A DNA stretch of 64,000 bases. Source: Sphingomonadales bacterium EhC05. GTDB lineage: Bacteria; Pseudomonadota; Alphaproteobacteria; Sphingomonadales; Sphingomonadaceae. Of the stretch, positions 1 to 8,407 are shown in pieces; positions within the stretch are counted from its first letter, which is position 1; every line of letters starts with the position of its first letter. The notes beneath the pieces were generated by a model, which saw nothing but the letters and a program-made list of their open reading frames with translations, ran no database searches and was not told where the DNA came from. The stretch is from assembly GCA_001650955.1 (NCBI GenBank), contig LXYP01000002.1, positions 1 through 64,000 on the forward strand. Direction: 5' to 3'. A program made the position numbers and the translations under genes.

Positions 1-391
1 TGGCACATTAATGCCGTCGCGGGGCGTCCAACCCATCACCCACTTGCGGACATTCACGCTATCCGGCTCAAACTCACGGTAGGCGCAACAAGAGACGTGG
101 TTTTTGCCTTATTGAGGGAGGGGGGTGTTTCGATCTCTTGTGCTATCGATTGGGAAACCAATGCCAATCAACCGCTATTGCGCTAATACAGTTTTACGCC
201 CGCGCGCGCGAGGTATGGTGCGCAAACAACCTTACCTCCCGACCATGTTCCATCCATGTTGCATGGAACTGCCGGGAGCCAGAGGAAAGCCGAGGAAAAG
301 TAAGGTAATCCCTGTTCCACAGATGGAACGCGTTACGGCAGACAAACAAAGGGGCGCATTAACACAAGCCATTGAAATACATATGAATAAT
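1..391. other. Left edge without a convincing gene
   Basis: No protein gene can be supported here. On the plus strand the frame from base 1 is open to a TAA at 184-186 (61 codons, no start inside the window), so it could be the tail of a gene that begins outside. On the minus strand a shorter open stretch runs from a stop at 109-111 out of the window. Neither resembles a family I recognise. The stretch lies just beyond the 3' end of the tRNA-Arg gene, a common place for integrated elements, but no integrase or direct repeat of the tRNA end is visible. Confidence 0.4.
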
Positions 392-468
392 TGGTGCGCC
401 CGACAGGAATCGAACCTGTGGCCCCCAGATTAGGAATCTGATGCTCTATCCGACTGAGCTACGGGCGC
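392..468 (-). tRNA. tRNA-Arg, anticodon CCT
   Basis: Read on the minus strand this is a complete 77-base cloverleaf that includes an encoded CCA end. The acceptor arm GCGCCCG pairs with CGGGCGC, the T arm contains GGTTCGAATCC, and the anticodon arm has the seven-base loop TTCCTAA, giving anticodon CCT for the arginine codon AGG. It stands alone between the left edge and the DUF1178 operon. Confidence 0.96.
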
Positions 469-512
469 TTAGGATCAGTGTGTTTAGCTATCCATGAAGA
501 CATAGGCCAGCT

Positions 513-1004
513 TCAATTTTGCGTTTTTGGTGGAATGACCGGTAGCGGCAAGGGGGCGATGTCGATACCCTCCTCCTCGAGATCGCTGGCTTCCTTGGCG
601 GATGCGATTCCATGAATCGGCCGCTCCTCAGCGTCACCATAATATATATCGCGTGCTTGATCCGCAAAACTCTTTCCGACCCATTCGGAATTGGCGAGAA
701 TCTTCGCCTGCGCCTCCGCCATTTTCCCGATAAGTTCCTGATATTCGGCCGGGAGCTTGGCCGTGTGGACTGCAGGCATGCTGTCCGGCTGCTCACCAGA
801 CGAACGCGGCGGCGGCACCAAATTTTGGCTATTGCTCTTGGCACCGACATTCGGCGCCATCATTGCTTTTTCGATATCGCCGCATCCACATATCGGACAT
901 GCCACCAATCCTTGCGCACATTGGCCTTCAAAATCCTCGGAGGAACTGAACCAGCCTTCGAATATATGCGCGCCCTCGCCGCAGATCAGGTCGAAGACAA
1001 TCAC
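513..1004 (-). CDS. DUF1178 family protein
   Basis: This 163-residue protein opens with MIVFDLICGEGAHIFEGWF and then has a short Cys-rich segment (CPICGCGDIEK near residue 40), which is the signature of DUF1178, a conserved proteobacterial family of unknown function. The Cys pair suggests metal binding; that is inference. Its start overlaps the end of the nitrilase gene by four bases, so the two are translationally coupled. It is the last gene of a minus-strand operon comF-grxC-nitrilase-DUF1178. The C-terminal third is Glu-rich and ends in a Pro-rich tail. Confidence 0.9.
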   Translation of the reverse strand: MIVFDLICGEGAHIFEGWFSSSEDFEGQCAQGLVACPICGCGDIEKAMMAPNVGAKSNSQNLVPPPRSSGEQPDSMPAVHTAKLPAEYQELIGKMAEAQAKILANSEWVGKSFADQARDIYYGDAEERPIHGIASAKEASDLEEEGIDIAPLPLPVIPPKTQN

Positions 1005-1840
1005 GGTCTTTCCTGAGGATCCAGAAATGTCCGGCGATTGGCAATTGCGGGAATACGTGACCGGGCTTGCGCGACAGCAGACAGATCAATGTCATAAAAT
1101 CCCAGGCCAATCTCGCGTTCCATATCGAGCATAACATTCCCCCAGGGATCGACAATCATTGAATGGCCATGGGTAGACCGACCGTCATCATGGTCCCCGC
1201 ATTGCGCCGCCGCGATCACAAATGCGCCGGATTCAATTGCCCGGGCCCGAAGCAATATTTCCCAATGCGCGCGTCCGGTAGGAACGGTAAAGGCCGCCGG
1301 GATCGACAAAATATTGGCACCCGCATTGGTCAGGCTGGTATAGAGCGAGGCAAAACGAATATCATAGCAGACGGAAAGACCAATATTCGTCTCGCCAAAT
1401 CGCGCCACGACGGCTTGCTGACCGCCTTGGAACGCAGCTGATTCGCGATAGGATTGACCCGGCCCCAGGTCCACATCAAATAAATGTATCTTGTCATATT
1501 TCGCGGCAATCTTGCCATTCTGATCAATCAAATAGGACCGGTTGACCCACAGGTCTTCGTCATCCGCCAGATGACGAATGGCCAGTGAACCGATCAATAC
1601 CGAGATATTCGCTGCCGCCGCCGCCTCGCAGGCAGCTTTCAGAACAATATCATCCGCTTCTGATCGAATGGTCGCCTTGGCCCGCATTCTGTCGCGGTCC
1701 ATCATCCCGGTCATTTCCGGCGTGAACAGGATATCGGCTCCACCCGCCTGCGCATCACGAATATATGCACGTAGTTTGGCTGCGTTATCGATCGGATCAA
1801 TACCGCTGCACATCTGGCACAAAGCAATCCGTTTTTGCAT
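1001..1840 (-). CDS. Carbon-nitrogen hydrolase (nitrilase/omega-amidase superfamily)
   Basis: A 279-residue soluble amidohydrolase. The catalytic triad of the superfamily is visible: Glu42 in TPEM, Lys117 in KYDKIHLFD and Cys158 in SVCYDIRF. Length and motifs fit the Nit1/Nit2 branch, whose members repair deaminated glutathione or hydrolyse omega-amides; the exact substrate cannot be read from sequence, but the gene directly upstream being a glutaredoxin agrees with a glutathione-related role. It abuts grxC with no spacer and overlaps the DUF1178 gene by four bases, so it sits in the middle of a tight operon. Confidence 0.9.
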   Translation of the reverse strand: MQKRIALCQMCSGIDPIDNAAKLRAYIRDAQAGGADILFTPEMTGMMDRDRMRAKATIRSEADDIVLKAACEAAAAANISVLIGSLAIRHLADDEDLWVNRSYLIDQNGKIAAKYDKIHLFDVDLGPGQSYRESAAFQGGQQAVVARFGETNIGLSVCYDIRFASLYTSLTNAGANILSIPAAFTVPTGRAHWEILLRARAIESGAFVIAAAQCGDHDDGRSTHGHSMIVDPWGNVMLDMEREIGLGFYDIDLSAVAQARSRIPAIANRRTFLDPQERP

Positions 1841-2098
1841 TTACCCAGCCAGAAGCAGGTCTAATTCACCAGTACGGTCCAATGCAGCCAATTCGTCAGA
1901 CCCCCCGATATGGCGATCATCAATGAAAATCTGAGGGACGGTTGTACTGCCGCCGGCTCTTTGAATCATTTCCGCACGCTTGGGACCGCCCATCGTGATA
2001 TCCGTTTCCTCAAAGCTGACGCTTTTCCCATTCAACAGGGATTTGGCTCGAAAACAGAAGCCACAGGTAAATTTCGTATATATTTCGACTTTTGCCAT
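1841..2098 (-). CDS. grxC: Glutaredoxin 3
   Basis: An 85-residue thioredoxin-fold protein that reduces disulfides with glutathione in the cytoplasm. The active site is C12-G-F-C15, a dithiol variant of the usual CPYC, followed by the cis-proline segment TTVPQIFI and the glutathione-binding GGSDEL motif near the C-terminus. Length is normal for GrxC. It lies 79 bases after comF and abuts the nitrilase-family gene, an order common in alphaproteobacteria. Confidence 0.93.
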   Translation of the reverse strand: MAKVEIYTKFTCGFCFRAKSLLNGKSVSFEETDITMGGPKRAEMIQRAGGSTTVPQIFIDDRHIGGSDELAALDRTGELDLLLAG

Positions 2099-2177
2099 AG
2101 TTTTCCCATTGCGCTGATGATCATCAAATGGCCTGTTATGTGGGGAATTTCAAGCCGCTGTGCAATAAGTGCTTTAG

Positions 2178-2918
2178 TCATGCCGCTTCCCCGTCATTGA
2201 GCACCCTTGCCCAGCAGAAGACCAGCACCTGACTGGCCCCGGCCCGTTTCAAAAGTTTGGCACAAGCGTTTGTCGTCGCGCCTGACGTATATATGTCATC
2301 GATCAATAATATTGGTCGTCCGGATATGAGAGCCTTAGAATGAGCCGAAAGCACAAAGGCATTGCCAACCGTTTTTTGGCGTTTCTTCGATGACATGGAT
2401 CGCAAGGGTGGTGTTGCCTTGCTCCGCAAAACAGCGTCGAGACTCATCGGGACATCGAGGCTTTTTGATAGCGCCCGACCGATTAATACCGACTGGTTAA
2501 AGCCCCGTGTCCACAACCGCCAGCGATGAAGTGGCACCGGAATGATAAGCGTCCTTTCGCAAATATCCTTTGCAAACCGCTCGAGATTCTTAGCGATCAG
2601 ATTGGCCAGCCCCAGTCTTGAACCATATTTCAACCGCATCGCAATCAACGAGCTAATATCATCATAACGTACGACCGCTCTCACTCCGTCATGTTCAGGA
2701 GGGTGCGCCAGACAGGTTGCGCATAACCAATCTGCGGGTCGTTCATAAGCGAAAGGTACCCCGCAACCATGACAAAACGGCTCACCCAGAAAATCCAAAC
2801 TTCGCCAGCAGGTCAGACAAAAATGATGATCCAGGTCCACCGTTATCCCGCAAATCGGACAGCGCGGGGGCAGAGCAAAATCAATGACCGGTTTCAAGAG
2901 AGTGTGCACAGCGCCCAT
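2178..2918 (-). CDS. comF: ComF family phosphoribosyltransferase-like protein
   Basis: 246 residues from the ATG chosen here. The N-terminus has four CxxC pairs (Cys20/23, 34/37, 49/52, 66/69) forming a zinc finger, followed by a type I phosphoribosyltransferase domain with the PRPP motif ILLIDDIYTSGAT near residue 205. ComF proteins take part in DNA uptake or purine salvage; the role in non-competent proteobacteria is unclear. A longer frame exists upstream to 2975, but it would overlap the divergent methyltransferase gene, and the conserved part starts just after this ATG. First gene of the comF-grxC-nitrilase-DUF1178 operon. Confidence 0.88.
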   Translation of the reverse strand: MGAVHTLLKPVIDFALPPRCPICGITVDLDHHFCLTCWRSLDFLGEPFCHGCGVPFAYERPADWLCATCLAHPPEHDGVRAVVRYDDISSLIAMRLKYGSRLGLANLIAKNLERFAKDICERTLIIPVPLHRWRLWTRGFNQSVLIGRALSKSLDVPMSLDAVLRSKATPPLRSMSSKKRQKTVGNAFVLSAHSKALISGRPILLIDDIYTSGATTNACAKLLKRAGASQVLVFCWARVLNDGEAA

Positions 2919-2958
2919 TATCTCTTGTCGCCGGACAGTCTTGAAGGCACAAGGCGCC

Positions 2959-3825
2959 ATGACCGATACAGTCAAGATTCCTCAGATATTCAGCCGCTCT
3001 CGCAGGAGACTGGTTCGGGACAGGGCCTTTGCCCGCACCCAGGGCGCTTCTATGCTCGAGCAACTGATGGCCGATGAAATCCTGGAGAGACTGGCTCTCG
3101 TCAAACGAGATTTTTCTCGATGTTTGATCATCGGATTGCCGTCGATGCTGCTCAAAGAGAAATTGCGTGCACAGGATATTGCAGTGTGTGTTGCCGATTC
3201 GAGTCACCGACTCTCGACTTTTCATGGCGGCGTCCAATGCGACGAGGATCGGCTGCCCTTTGCAGATCATAGCTTTGATCTGATCCTGAATCTCGGGAGC
3301 CTCGACACCGTCAATGATCTTCCCGGTGCATTGCTGTTGGCGCGGCGGATATTGATTCCCGATGGCTTGTTTCTCGCCTGTTTTTGCGGTGCCGAAAGCT
3401 TGTCAATATTGAGATCGGTAATCTTGGAAGCGGAAGGCGACCGGGTAGCGCCCCATATTCACCCTCAAATTGATGTGCGGACTGCCGGAGATCTGATGGC
3501 GCGGGCCGCATTGGCTCTCCCCGTTGCAGACGGAGACACGCTATATCTGCGCTACTCCGATTTGGCTGGTCTGCTTCGCGACGTTCGTGATTTGGGGGGC
3601 AGCAACATATTGGAAGGCAGGGTGAAGCCGATCAGTCGCAGCATCTATCGGAAAATCCATCGGAAATTTCAGGAGCGTGCAGATCAGGATGGCAAGGTGA
3701 CCGAGACGGTCGAACTCATCTATCTTTCAGGCTGGGCGCCTCATGCCAACCAACCCAAGCCTGCCCGTCGGGGTAGTGGTCAGGTTTCCCTGAAAACAGC
3801 GCTATCGGGAAATCAAGACAACTGA
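2959..3825 (+). CDS. SAM-dependent methyltransferase (BioC/NDUFAF5-like)
   Basis: 288 residues. The central part reads as a class I methyltransferase fold (CLIIGLPSMLL, then DRLPFADHSFDLILNLGSLDTVNDLPGA split over residues 105-130), typical of the methyltransferase-11 domain. The family includes BioC and the mitochondrial complex I assembly factor NDUFAF5; alphaproteobacterial members are often placed beside comF as here. The ATG at 2959 is preferred over an upstream in-frame ATG at 2884 because it leaves a 40-base divergent spacer to comF and the upstream residues look non-conserved. Substrate unknown. Confidence 0.82.
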   Translation: MTDTVKIPQIFSRSRRRLVRDRAFARTQGASMLEQLMADEILERLALVKRDFSRCLIIGLPSMLLKEKLRAQDIAVCVADSSHRLSTFHGGVQCDEDRLPFADHSFDLILNLGSLDTVNDLPGALLLARRILIPDGLFLACFCGAESLSILRSVILEAEGDRVAPHIHPQIDVRTAGDLMARAALALPVADGDTLYLRYSDLAGLLRDVRDLGGSNILEGRVKPISRSIYRKIHRKFQERADQDGKVTETVELIYLSGWAPHANQPKPARRGSGQVSLKTALSGNQDN

Positions 3826-3842
3826 GGCCCAGATTGTTTCGT

Positions 3843-4268
3843 TCAGCGCAACAATTTGGACAATTGTTCGACCAGCGGAACGTCAGCGGGCGGCATGGCA
3901 AGATCATATAGATCTTCAAGCGGAAGCCATGCCATGTCGGGGGATTCGAGGTTCTGAACCTTGCCGGACCATTTCTTGCAAATGTACAGCAGCAATATCA
4001 GATGCCTGCCGTCGAGCGGTTCGCTGGCGAATGTGGCTGGTGTCAAATCACCTTCCACAACGGAAATTCCCAATTCCTCTTTCAGCTCTCTCGCCAGCGC
4101 GGTCGCAGGGGATTCCCCGGCCTCTACCTTGCCTCCGGGAAACTCCCACAGACCCGCCATGTTCTTTCCTTCCGGGCGTTGTTGGACCAGAATATGTCCC
4201 TGCAGGTCAATCAAAGCAGCGGCCACCACAAATAGAAATGTCGGATTATTTTCCAGTTTTTTTTGCAT
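3843..4268 (-). CDS. mutT: (Deoxy)nucleoside triphosphate pyrophosphohydrolase, MutT type
   Basis: A 141-residue Nudix hydrolase that likely removes 8-oxo-dGTP from the nucleotide pool. The Nudix box is complete: GG-KVEAGE at about residue 50 followed by RELKEELGI. The upstream flank LWEFPGG and QQRPEGKNMAGLW are typical of MutT. An upstream ATG at 4316 would add 16 residues without family resemblance, so the ATG at 4268 is taken. It ends 17 bases from the convergent methyltransferase gene. Confidence 0.88.
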   Translation of the reverse strand: MQKKLENNPTFLFVVAAALIDLQGHILVQQRPEGKNMAGLWEFPGGKVEAGESPATALARELKEELGISVVEGDLTPATFASEPLDGRHLILLLYICKKWSGKVQNLESPDMAWLPLEDLYDLAMPPADVPLVEQLSKLLR

Positions 4269-4347
4269 TTTAAGGGTTTTGTTAATCCATTTCTGGGAAA
4301 TCAATAGCGTTCGCAACTAGCAGAACTTTATCCGTGTTGAGAGAGAT

Positions 4348-4521
4348 ATGATCAAATTTCTAAAAAAATTATATCTCTCAAACAAGGGTGCGACCGCCGT
4401 TGAATATGGGCTTATTTTGGCGCTCATCGCCATTGCAGCAGTTGTTGCAATTGGCGGCGTTGCCGGTGAGACCGTGAACGTATGGAACCATGTTGCCAAT
4501 AGGGTAACGGAAGTTTCATAA
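4348..4521 (+). CDS. Flp/Fap-type pilin, copy 1
   Basis: A 57-residue class III prepilin. It has a short basic leader (MIKFLKKLYLSNKG), the processing site before ATAVEYGLI, and a single hydrophobic helix LALIAIAAVVAIGG, ending in a short polar tail. Such pilins are cut by TadV-like prepilin peptidase and assembled by the Tad machinery into adhesive pili. The gene has a purine-rich GAGAGAT just before its ATG. It is followed 111 bases later by a second, more typical copy. No tad/cpa assembly genes are in the window. Confidence 0.88.
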   Translation: MIKFLKKLYLSNKGATAVEYGLILALIAIAAVVAIGGVAGETVNVWNHVANRVTEVS

Positions 4522-4632
4522 ACAGCAGCCGCACTTAAACATTTATAAAGAACTCTTCCCTAGTTTGCTGAATATTGGATTGAGACCAGTCCAATTGGGT
4601 AAGTGAAGTTTGTCAAATCTAGGAGACCAGAC

Positions 4633-4800
4633 ATGAAACTCGTACGTAAAATGTTCAAGAACGAAGAAGGCGCAACGGCTATTGAATATGGCCTGATCGC
4701 TGCACTGATCGCTGTCGCAGCTATTGTTGCAATGGGCCAATTGGGTGACACCCTGAGCAACACTTTCAACACGGTTGAAAACTCGATGGCGAGCGCATAA
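4633..4800 (+). CDS. Flp family type IVb pilin, copy 2
   Basis: A 55-residue pilin precursor: leader MKLVRKMFKNEEG, processing site G/ATAIEYGLI, hydrophobic helix AALIAVAAIVAMG and a polar tail ending NSMASA. The ATG is chosen at 4633 because AGGAG lies eight bases upstream (4621-4625); the frame is open further upstream without a site. It is closely related to the copy at 4348. A perfect 12-bp terminator hairpin follows 22 bases after the stop, as expected for a highly expressed structural subunit gene. Confidence 0.93.
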   Translation: MKLVRKMFKNEEGATAIEYGLIAALIAVAAIVAMGQLGDTLSNTFNTVENSMASA

Positions 4801-4822
4801 TTTAGCGACGCATATAGAAATG

Positions 4823-4857
4823 AGGCGGCAGCTTGGAAAAGCTGCCGCCTTTTTTTG
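4823..4857 (+). terminator. Rho-independent terminator after the Flp pilins
   Basis: Perfect 12-bp inverted repeat (aggcggcagctt / aagctgccgcct) with the four-base loop ggaa, followed by seven T residues. It lies between the pilin gene and the convergent M48 protease gene and can serve the pilin transcript; the A-rich side is weak, so it is mainly one-directional. Confidence 0.93.
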
Positions 4858-4869
4858 TGCCTGACAAAA

Positions 4870-6369
4870 TCAATATGTGACGATTTTTACTTTTTGACCG
4901 GGCTGCAACCGTTGGTTCGCGCGCATCCGGTTCAACACGAGAAACCGCTGCTGCTGATAGCTGTCATAGGCCATTTTCGACGCCAGGCCTGAAATCGTAT
5001 CTCCGCGTTTTACGGTTACAACGTCAATTTTGCGGGCTTTGATGCCAGCAGCTTCCTTGATCGAAATTTTCCGGATGCTTTGATACATCGGCGAAAATAC
5101 CGACCCCTTGCCTGCGGGCGCAATCGTAGCAAAGTGAAACGCGCTACTTTTGGAAAACTCATAGGCAAATACTGTCACATCGACCTGACTGTTATTTGAG
5201 CTGACGCGGGCTTGCGCATAAAATGCGAGAATACCATTCACCCGGGTATTCTGGATGCCACCATGTGCAATTGATTTTCCGCTGCCCGCCAAAACCTGAA
5301 AAGCGCTATCGATATAGCGAGCCCTGTCGCCGCTATAGGCACCTGTCGTAAACTGCCCTTGTCCGCCCGAACCGCTAATCGATACGGCTCGCGCACCATT
5401 TTGCATTGCGAAGCCATTGGGAACCGTGAATTTCAGCTTCAAATCGGGATGCAGAAAACTATTGCCCTCGATAACCCCTTGCTTCGGGTCATCTCCATAA
5501 AGCACTCCATCGAGATTCTGCAGGAATATATCTCGGTTGCGTTTGCCGCCAGAAATCCGGAATTTGTCCGCATTGATCGCTGCGCGGGACACGCGGCGAG
5601 CCGGATCAGGGTGGGTGCTGGCCCAGGCAGGCGTACTTCGGGCATCGCGGCCGGCCGCCCGTGCATCAATCGCCGACTGGGCAGCCAATGATTCGAGCAT
5701 CGTGGACACGCCTCGCGGATCATAGCCGGCTGTCGCCAGATATTGAATACCGAGGTCATCTGCCTCATATTCCTGCTTGCGCGAATATTTCAGCGTGAGA
5801 AGCTGGCTTCCGGTTCCGAAAATTTCTTGTCCGATCCGGCCCAACGCGGAATCTCCTAACAGAACCTGTGCGCCAATCTGACCCAGAACGCCCAAAATGC
5901 TATTGCGTCTTGCGGCTTTTTGGCGCTTTTGACTGTGGCGAGCAGCGACATGACCGACTTCATGACCGAGAACGCCGGCCATTTCAGCTTCATCATTCAT
6001 CAACGCCATCAACTGCCGGGTGATGTAGACATAGCCGCCGGGTATCGCGAAGGCGTTGTTCACCGGGCTGTTGAGCACCGTTACCGTAAAATCACTGCGC
6101 GCATCGCCCAGCCCCGACTGGACGGCGATATTCTGACCCACGCCGACGACATAAGCGACTTGCGGTCCTGTGTAAGCGCCGCCAAATTCCTGCAACAATT
6201 GCGGATGCGCTTCGGCGCCCTTTTTCTTGTCAGCCGCTGAAATCGATCGGACTTGCGAAGATTTGCTGCTCGCCGATTGAACCGCACCGGCATCTGCACC
6301 CGATCCGGTGCAAGCTACGAGTGCAATAACGCCTGCTGCTCCGAGCAATTTACGTGAAATATTCGACAT
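4870..6369 (-). CDS. M48-family metalloprotease lipoprotein with C-terminal LysM domain
   Basis: 499 residues. The N-terminus is a lipoprotein signal ending LVAC (Cys20), so the enzyme is probably anchored in the periplasm. The zinc site HEVGH is at 136-140, with the third ligand in the later QEYEADDLG segment, as in the BepA/YfgC and Oma1-like M48 families that survey outer-membrane proteins. A LysM peptidoglycan-binding domain fills the last 50 residues (VKRGDTISGLASKM to LQPGQKVKIV). The ATG at 6369 has AGAGGAG upstream; an upstream start at 6393 is less likely. Confidence 0.92.
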   Translation of the reverse strand: MSNISRKLLGAAGVIALVACTGSGADAGAVQSASSKSSQVRSISAADKKKGAEAHPQLLQEFGGAYTGPQVAYVVGVGQNIAVQSGLGDARSDFTVTVLNSPVNNAFAIPGGYVYITRQLMALMNDEAEMAGVLGHEVGHVAARHSQKRQKAARRNSILGVLGQIGAQVLLGDSALGRIGQEIFGTGSQLLTLKYSRKQEYEADDLGIQYLATAGYDPRGVSTMLESLAAQSAIDARAAGRDARSTPAWASTHPDPARRVSRAAINADKFRISGGKRNRDIFLQNLDGVLYGDDPKQGVIEGNSFLHPDLKLKFTVPNGFAMQNGARAVSISGSGGQGQFTTGAYSGDRARYIDSAFQVLAGSGKSIAHGGIQNTRVNGILAFYAQARVSSNNSQVDVTVFAYEFSKSSAFHFATIAPAGKGSVFSPMYQSIRKISIKEAAGIKARKIDVVTVKRGDTISGLASKMAYDSYQQQRFLVLNRMRANQRLQPGQKVKIVTY

Positions 6370-6491
6370 TTTTGACGCTCCTCTAGAAATCACTCTAGAA
6401 CAACCAGCCCCGCGGTAAAGAGCGAGCCATGTAAAATGGGGTAATCTGACCTAAAGCAGGCCCCAATAGCTTGAGCAATGAAACCGCAACT

Positions 6492-7439
6492 CTAGAGAGA
6501 ACCAATTTTGAGAAACTTGTCGCGACGCGCACTTCTCAATGCGGAACGCTCCAATTGAACCAGTTCATCCAGTTCTTCGGCAATGGCTTTACCCAAAGTC
6601 GCAATGGCAAGATTTGAATCGCGATGAGCGCCACCAATCGGTTCCTCGATAATGCGATCGATGACGCCAAGTTTTGCCAGATTCTGGGCGGTGATTTGCA
6701 TGGCATCTGCCGCAACATCTGCCTTGTCACCCGTACGCCATAATATCGAAGCGCAACCTTCTGGAGAAATCACCGAATAAACGGCATGTTCTAGCATCAA
6801 CACCCGTTCTGCTGCAGCCAAGGCAACCGCGCCGCCCGACCCACCTTCGCCAACAACAACCGCAATCATCGGCACGCCGAGCGACAGACATTTTTCAGTT
6901 GAACGGGCAATGGCTTCTGCCTGCCCTCTTTCTTCTGCTGACACGCCTGGAAAAGCGCCGGATGTATCAACCAGCGTCACCACTGGTAACGCAAACCGAT
7001 CCGCGAGATCCATGAGCCGGATGGCCTTGCGATAACCTTCCGGTTTACCCATGCCAAAATTATGGCGGAGCCGGCTCTCTGTGTCGTCTCCTTTCTCATG
7101 GCCGATAACCACGAGACGTCGATCACCGAGCTTTGCAAAGCCGCCTAAAATTGCCTGATCATCACCAAAGTTACGATCCCCGCCCAATGGTATGAATTCG
7201 TCAAACAGTCCTTTGACGAAATCCTTAAAATGAGGCCGTTCGGGATGCCGCGCGACCTGCGTTTTCTGCCACGGGGTCAGCCTTGTATAAGTGTCGCGCA
7301 ACATTTTGGAGGACTTCGACTGTAATTTTGTAATTTCAGACTCGATGTCGAGCGAACCTTCATCCGCTGTTTCACGAAGCTCGATAATTCTGGATTCTAG
7401 AGCCGCGATTGGTTTTTCAAAATCTAGATAGGAGGTCAT
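6492..7439 (-). CDS. accA: Acetyl-CoA carboxylase carboxyltransferase subunit alpha
   Basis: 315 residues, the normal AccA length. It forms the carboxyltransferase with AccD and makes malonyl-CoA for fatty acid synthesis. The crotonase-like core with [19 protein letters not shown] and the preceding [14 protein letters not shown] is diagnostic, as is the N-terminal coiled-coil [13 protein letters not shown]. It lies 31 bases downstream of xerD on the same strand. Confidence 0.97.
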   Translation of the reverse strand: MTSYLDFEKPIAALESRIIELRETADEGSLDIESEITKLQSKSSKMLRDTYTRLTPWQKTQVARHPERPHFKDFVKGLFDEFIPLGGDRNFGDDQAILGGFAKLGDRRLVVIGHEKGDDTESRLRHNFGMGKPEGYRKAIRLMDLADRFALPVVTLVDTSGAFPGVSAEERGQAEAIARSTEKCLSLGVPMIAVVVGEGGSGGAVALAAAERVLMLEHAVYSVISPEGCASILWRTGDKADVAADAMQITAQNLAKLGVIDRIIEEPIGGAHRDSNLAIATLGKAIAEELDELVQLERSALRSARRDKFLKIGSL

Positions 7440-7470
7440 GAATCTGGGTTAGAACTGCGCGACATAAACG

Positions 7471-8370
7471 TCAACGCGAGAGATTGCGACGACCCAATGG
7501 ATGGCGATCATTGACCAGTTCCACGAGGCGGGCGCTATCGACATGCGTGTAGATTTGTGTGGTGCTGATGTCGGTGTGCCCCAATAATGTTTGAAGCGAG
7601 CGCAAATCTGCACCGCCTTCCAGCAAATGGGTTGCGAAGGCATGGCGCAGCACGTGGGGGCTCACCTTTCCCGGATTAATCCCGGCTTGCACGGCAAGCT
7701 CTTTAATGATCTGAAATAGCCTGACCCGGCTGATATGACCCTTCCGAGAAGGAAAAAGATATTTTTCTTGCGGATCGGTGAGCGAAACCCAAAGCCGAAC
7801 AGAATGGCGCGCTTGGTCGGAAATCGGCACCAGCCTTTCTTTCCCACCCTTTCCTTTGACGATCAAATATTGGCGATCAATCGCCAACGACCGCCGTTCT
7901 AGGGTAACAAGCTCACTGGCCCGCAGACCAGATCCATAGAGCAATTCGAGCAACGCCGATAATCGCGCATCAGATGGCTTGACCGGGTCGAACTCCAGCT
8001 TTTCTTTGAGGATGCTAAACAGATTGGCGATTTCTTCGTGCGATAGAACTTTCGGCAAATTTCGCGAGATCCCCGGTCGCGGGAGGGCATCCGAGGGATC
8101 TTCGTCGCGAAAGCCCTCTTCCAGAAGAAAGCCGAAAAACCGGCGGAGACTGGAGGATTTACGTGCGACGCTGCTGTTTTTCAGACCGCTCCAATGTTGG
8201 CCAACCTGCTTCAACTCTTCGCGGCCTGCTATTGCCAGCTTTCCCCCTAGACGCCGGGAGGCCTGTTCAAGGTCCGAACGATATGCGGACAGCGTATTTG
8301 GCGACGCCCCGCTTTCCGCGGCCAGCATTTCCAGAAAACGTTCAAATAGAGCAGGATCGTCATTCATCAC
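7471..8370 (-). CDS. xerD: Site-specific tyrosine recombinase XerD
   Basis: 299 residues, a chromosomal Xer recombinase that resolves dimers at dif. The N-terminal SAM-like domain (FLEMLAAESGASPNTLSAYR) is followed by the catalytic domain with the Arg of GLRASELVTL, Lys in VKGKGGKERLVP, HVLRHAFATHLLEGG, the LLGHTDISTTQIYTHV segment with the nucleophilic Tyr. The xerD-accA order is usual in sphingomonads, and nothing suggests it belongs to a mobile element. Confidence 0.94.
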   Translation of the reverse strand: MMNDDPALFERFLEMLAAESGASPNTLSAYRSDLEQASRRLGGKLAIAGREELKQVGQHWSGLKNSSVARKSSSLRRFFGFLLEEGFRDEDPSDALPRPGISRNLPKVLSHEEIANLFSILKEKLEFDPVKPSDARLSALLELLYGSGLRASELVTLERRSLAIDRQYLIVKGKGGKERLVPISDQARHSVRLWVSLTDPQEKYLFPSRKGHISRVRLFQIIKELAVQAGINPGKVSPHVLRHAFATHLLEGGADLRSLQTLLGHTDISTTQIYTHVDSARLVELVNDRHPLGRRNLSR

Positions 8371-8407
8371 ATGATCACGTTAATCGCTGACCGAGCCAAT
8401 GGGAAGA

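Noticed and set aside
1-111. Short minus-strand open stretch running out of the window next to tRNA-Arg, considered as an integrase
   Set aside because: Only about 36 codons, no start, no integrase motif; a plus-strand frame overlaps it and neither is convincing.
125-433. 102-codon plus-strand frame over the tRNA
   Set aside because: Its end lies within the tRNA-Arg gene on the other strand and the residues show no family.
2099-2177. Possible 49-codon frame beginning at the comF stop (ATGA)
   Set aside because: It would overlap grxC in another frame and has no recognisable feature.
7471-8370. Tyrosine recombinase as the integrase of a mobile element
   Set aside because: Length, motifs and location beside accA match housekeeping XerD; no attachment repeats were seen.
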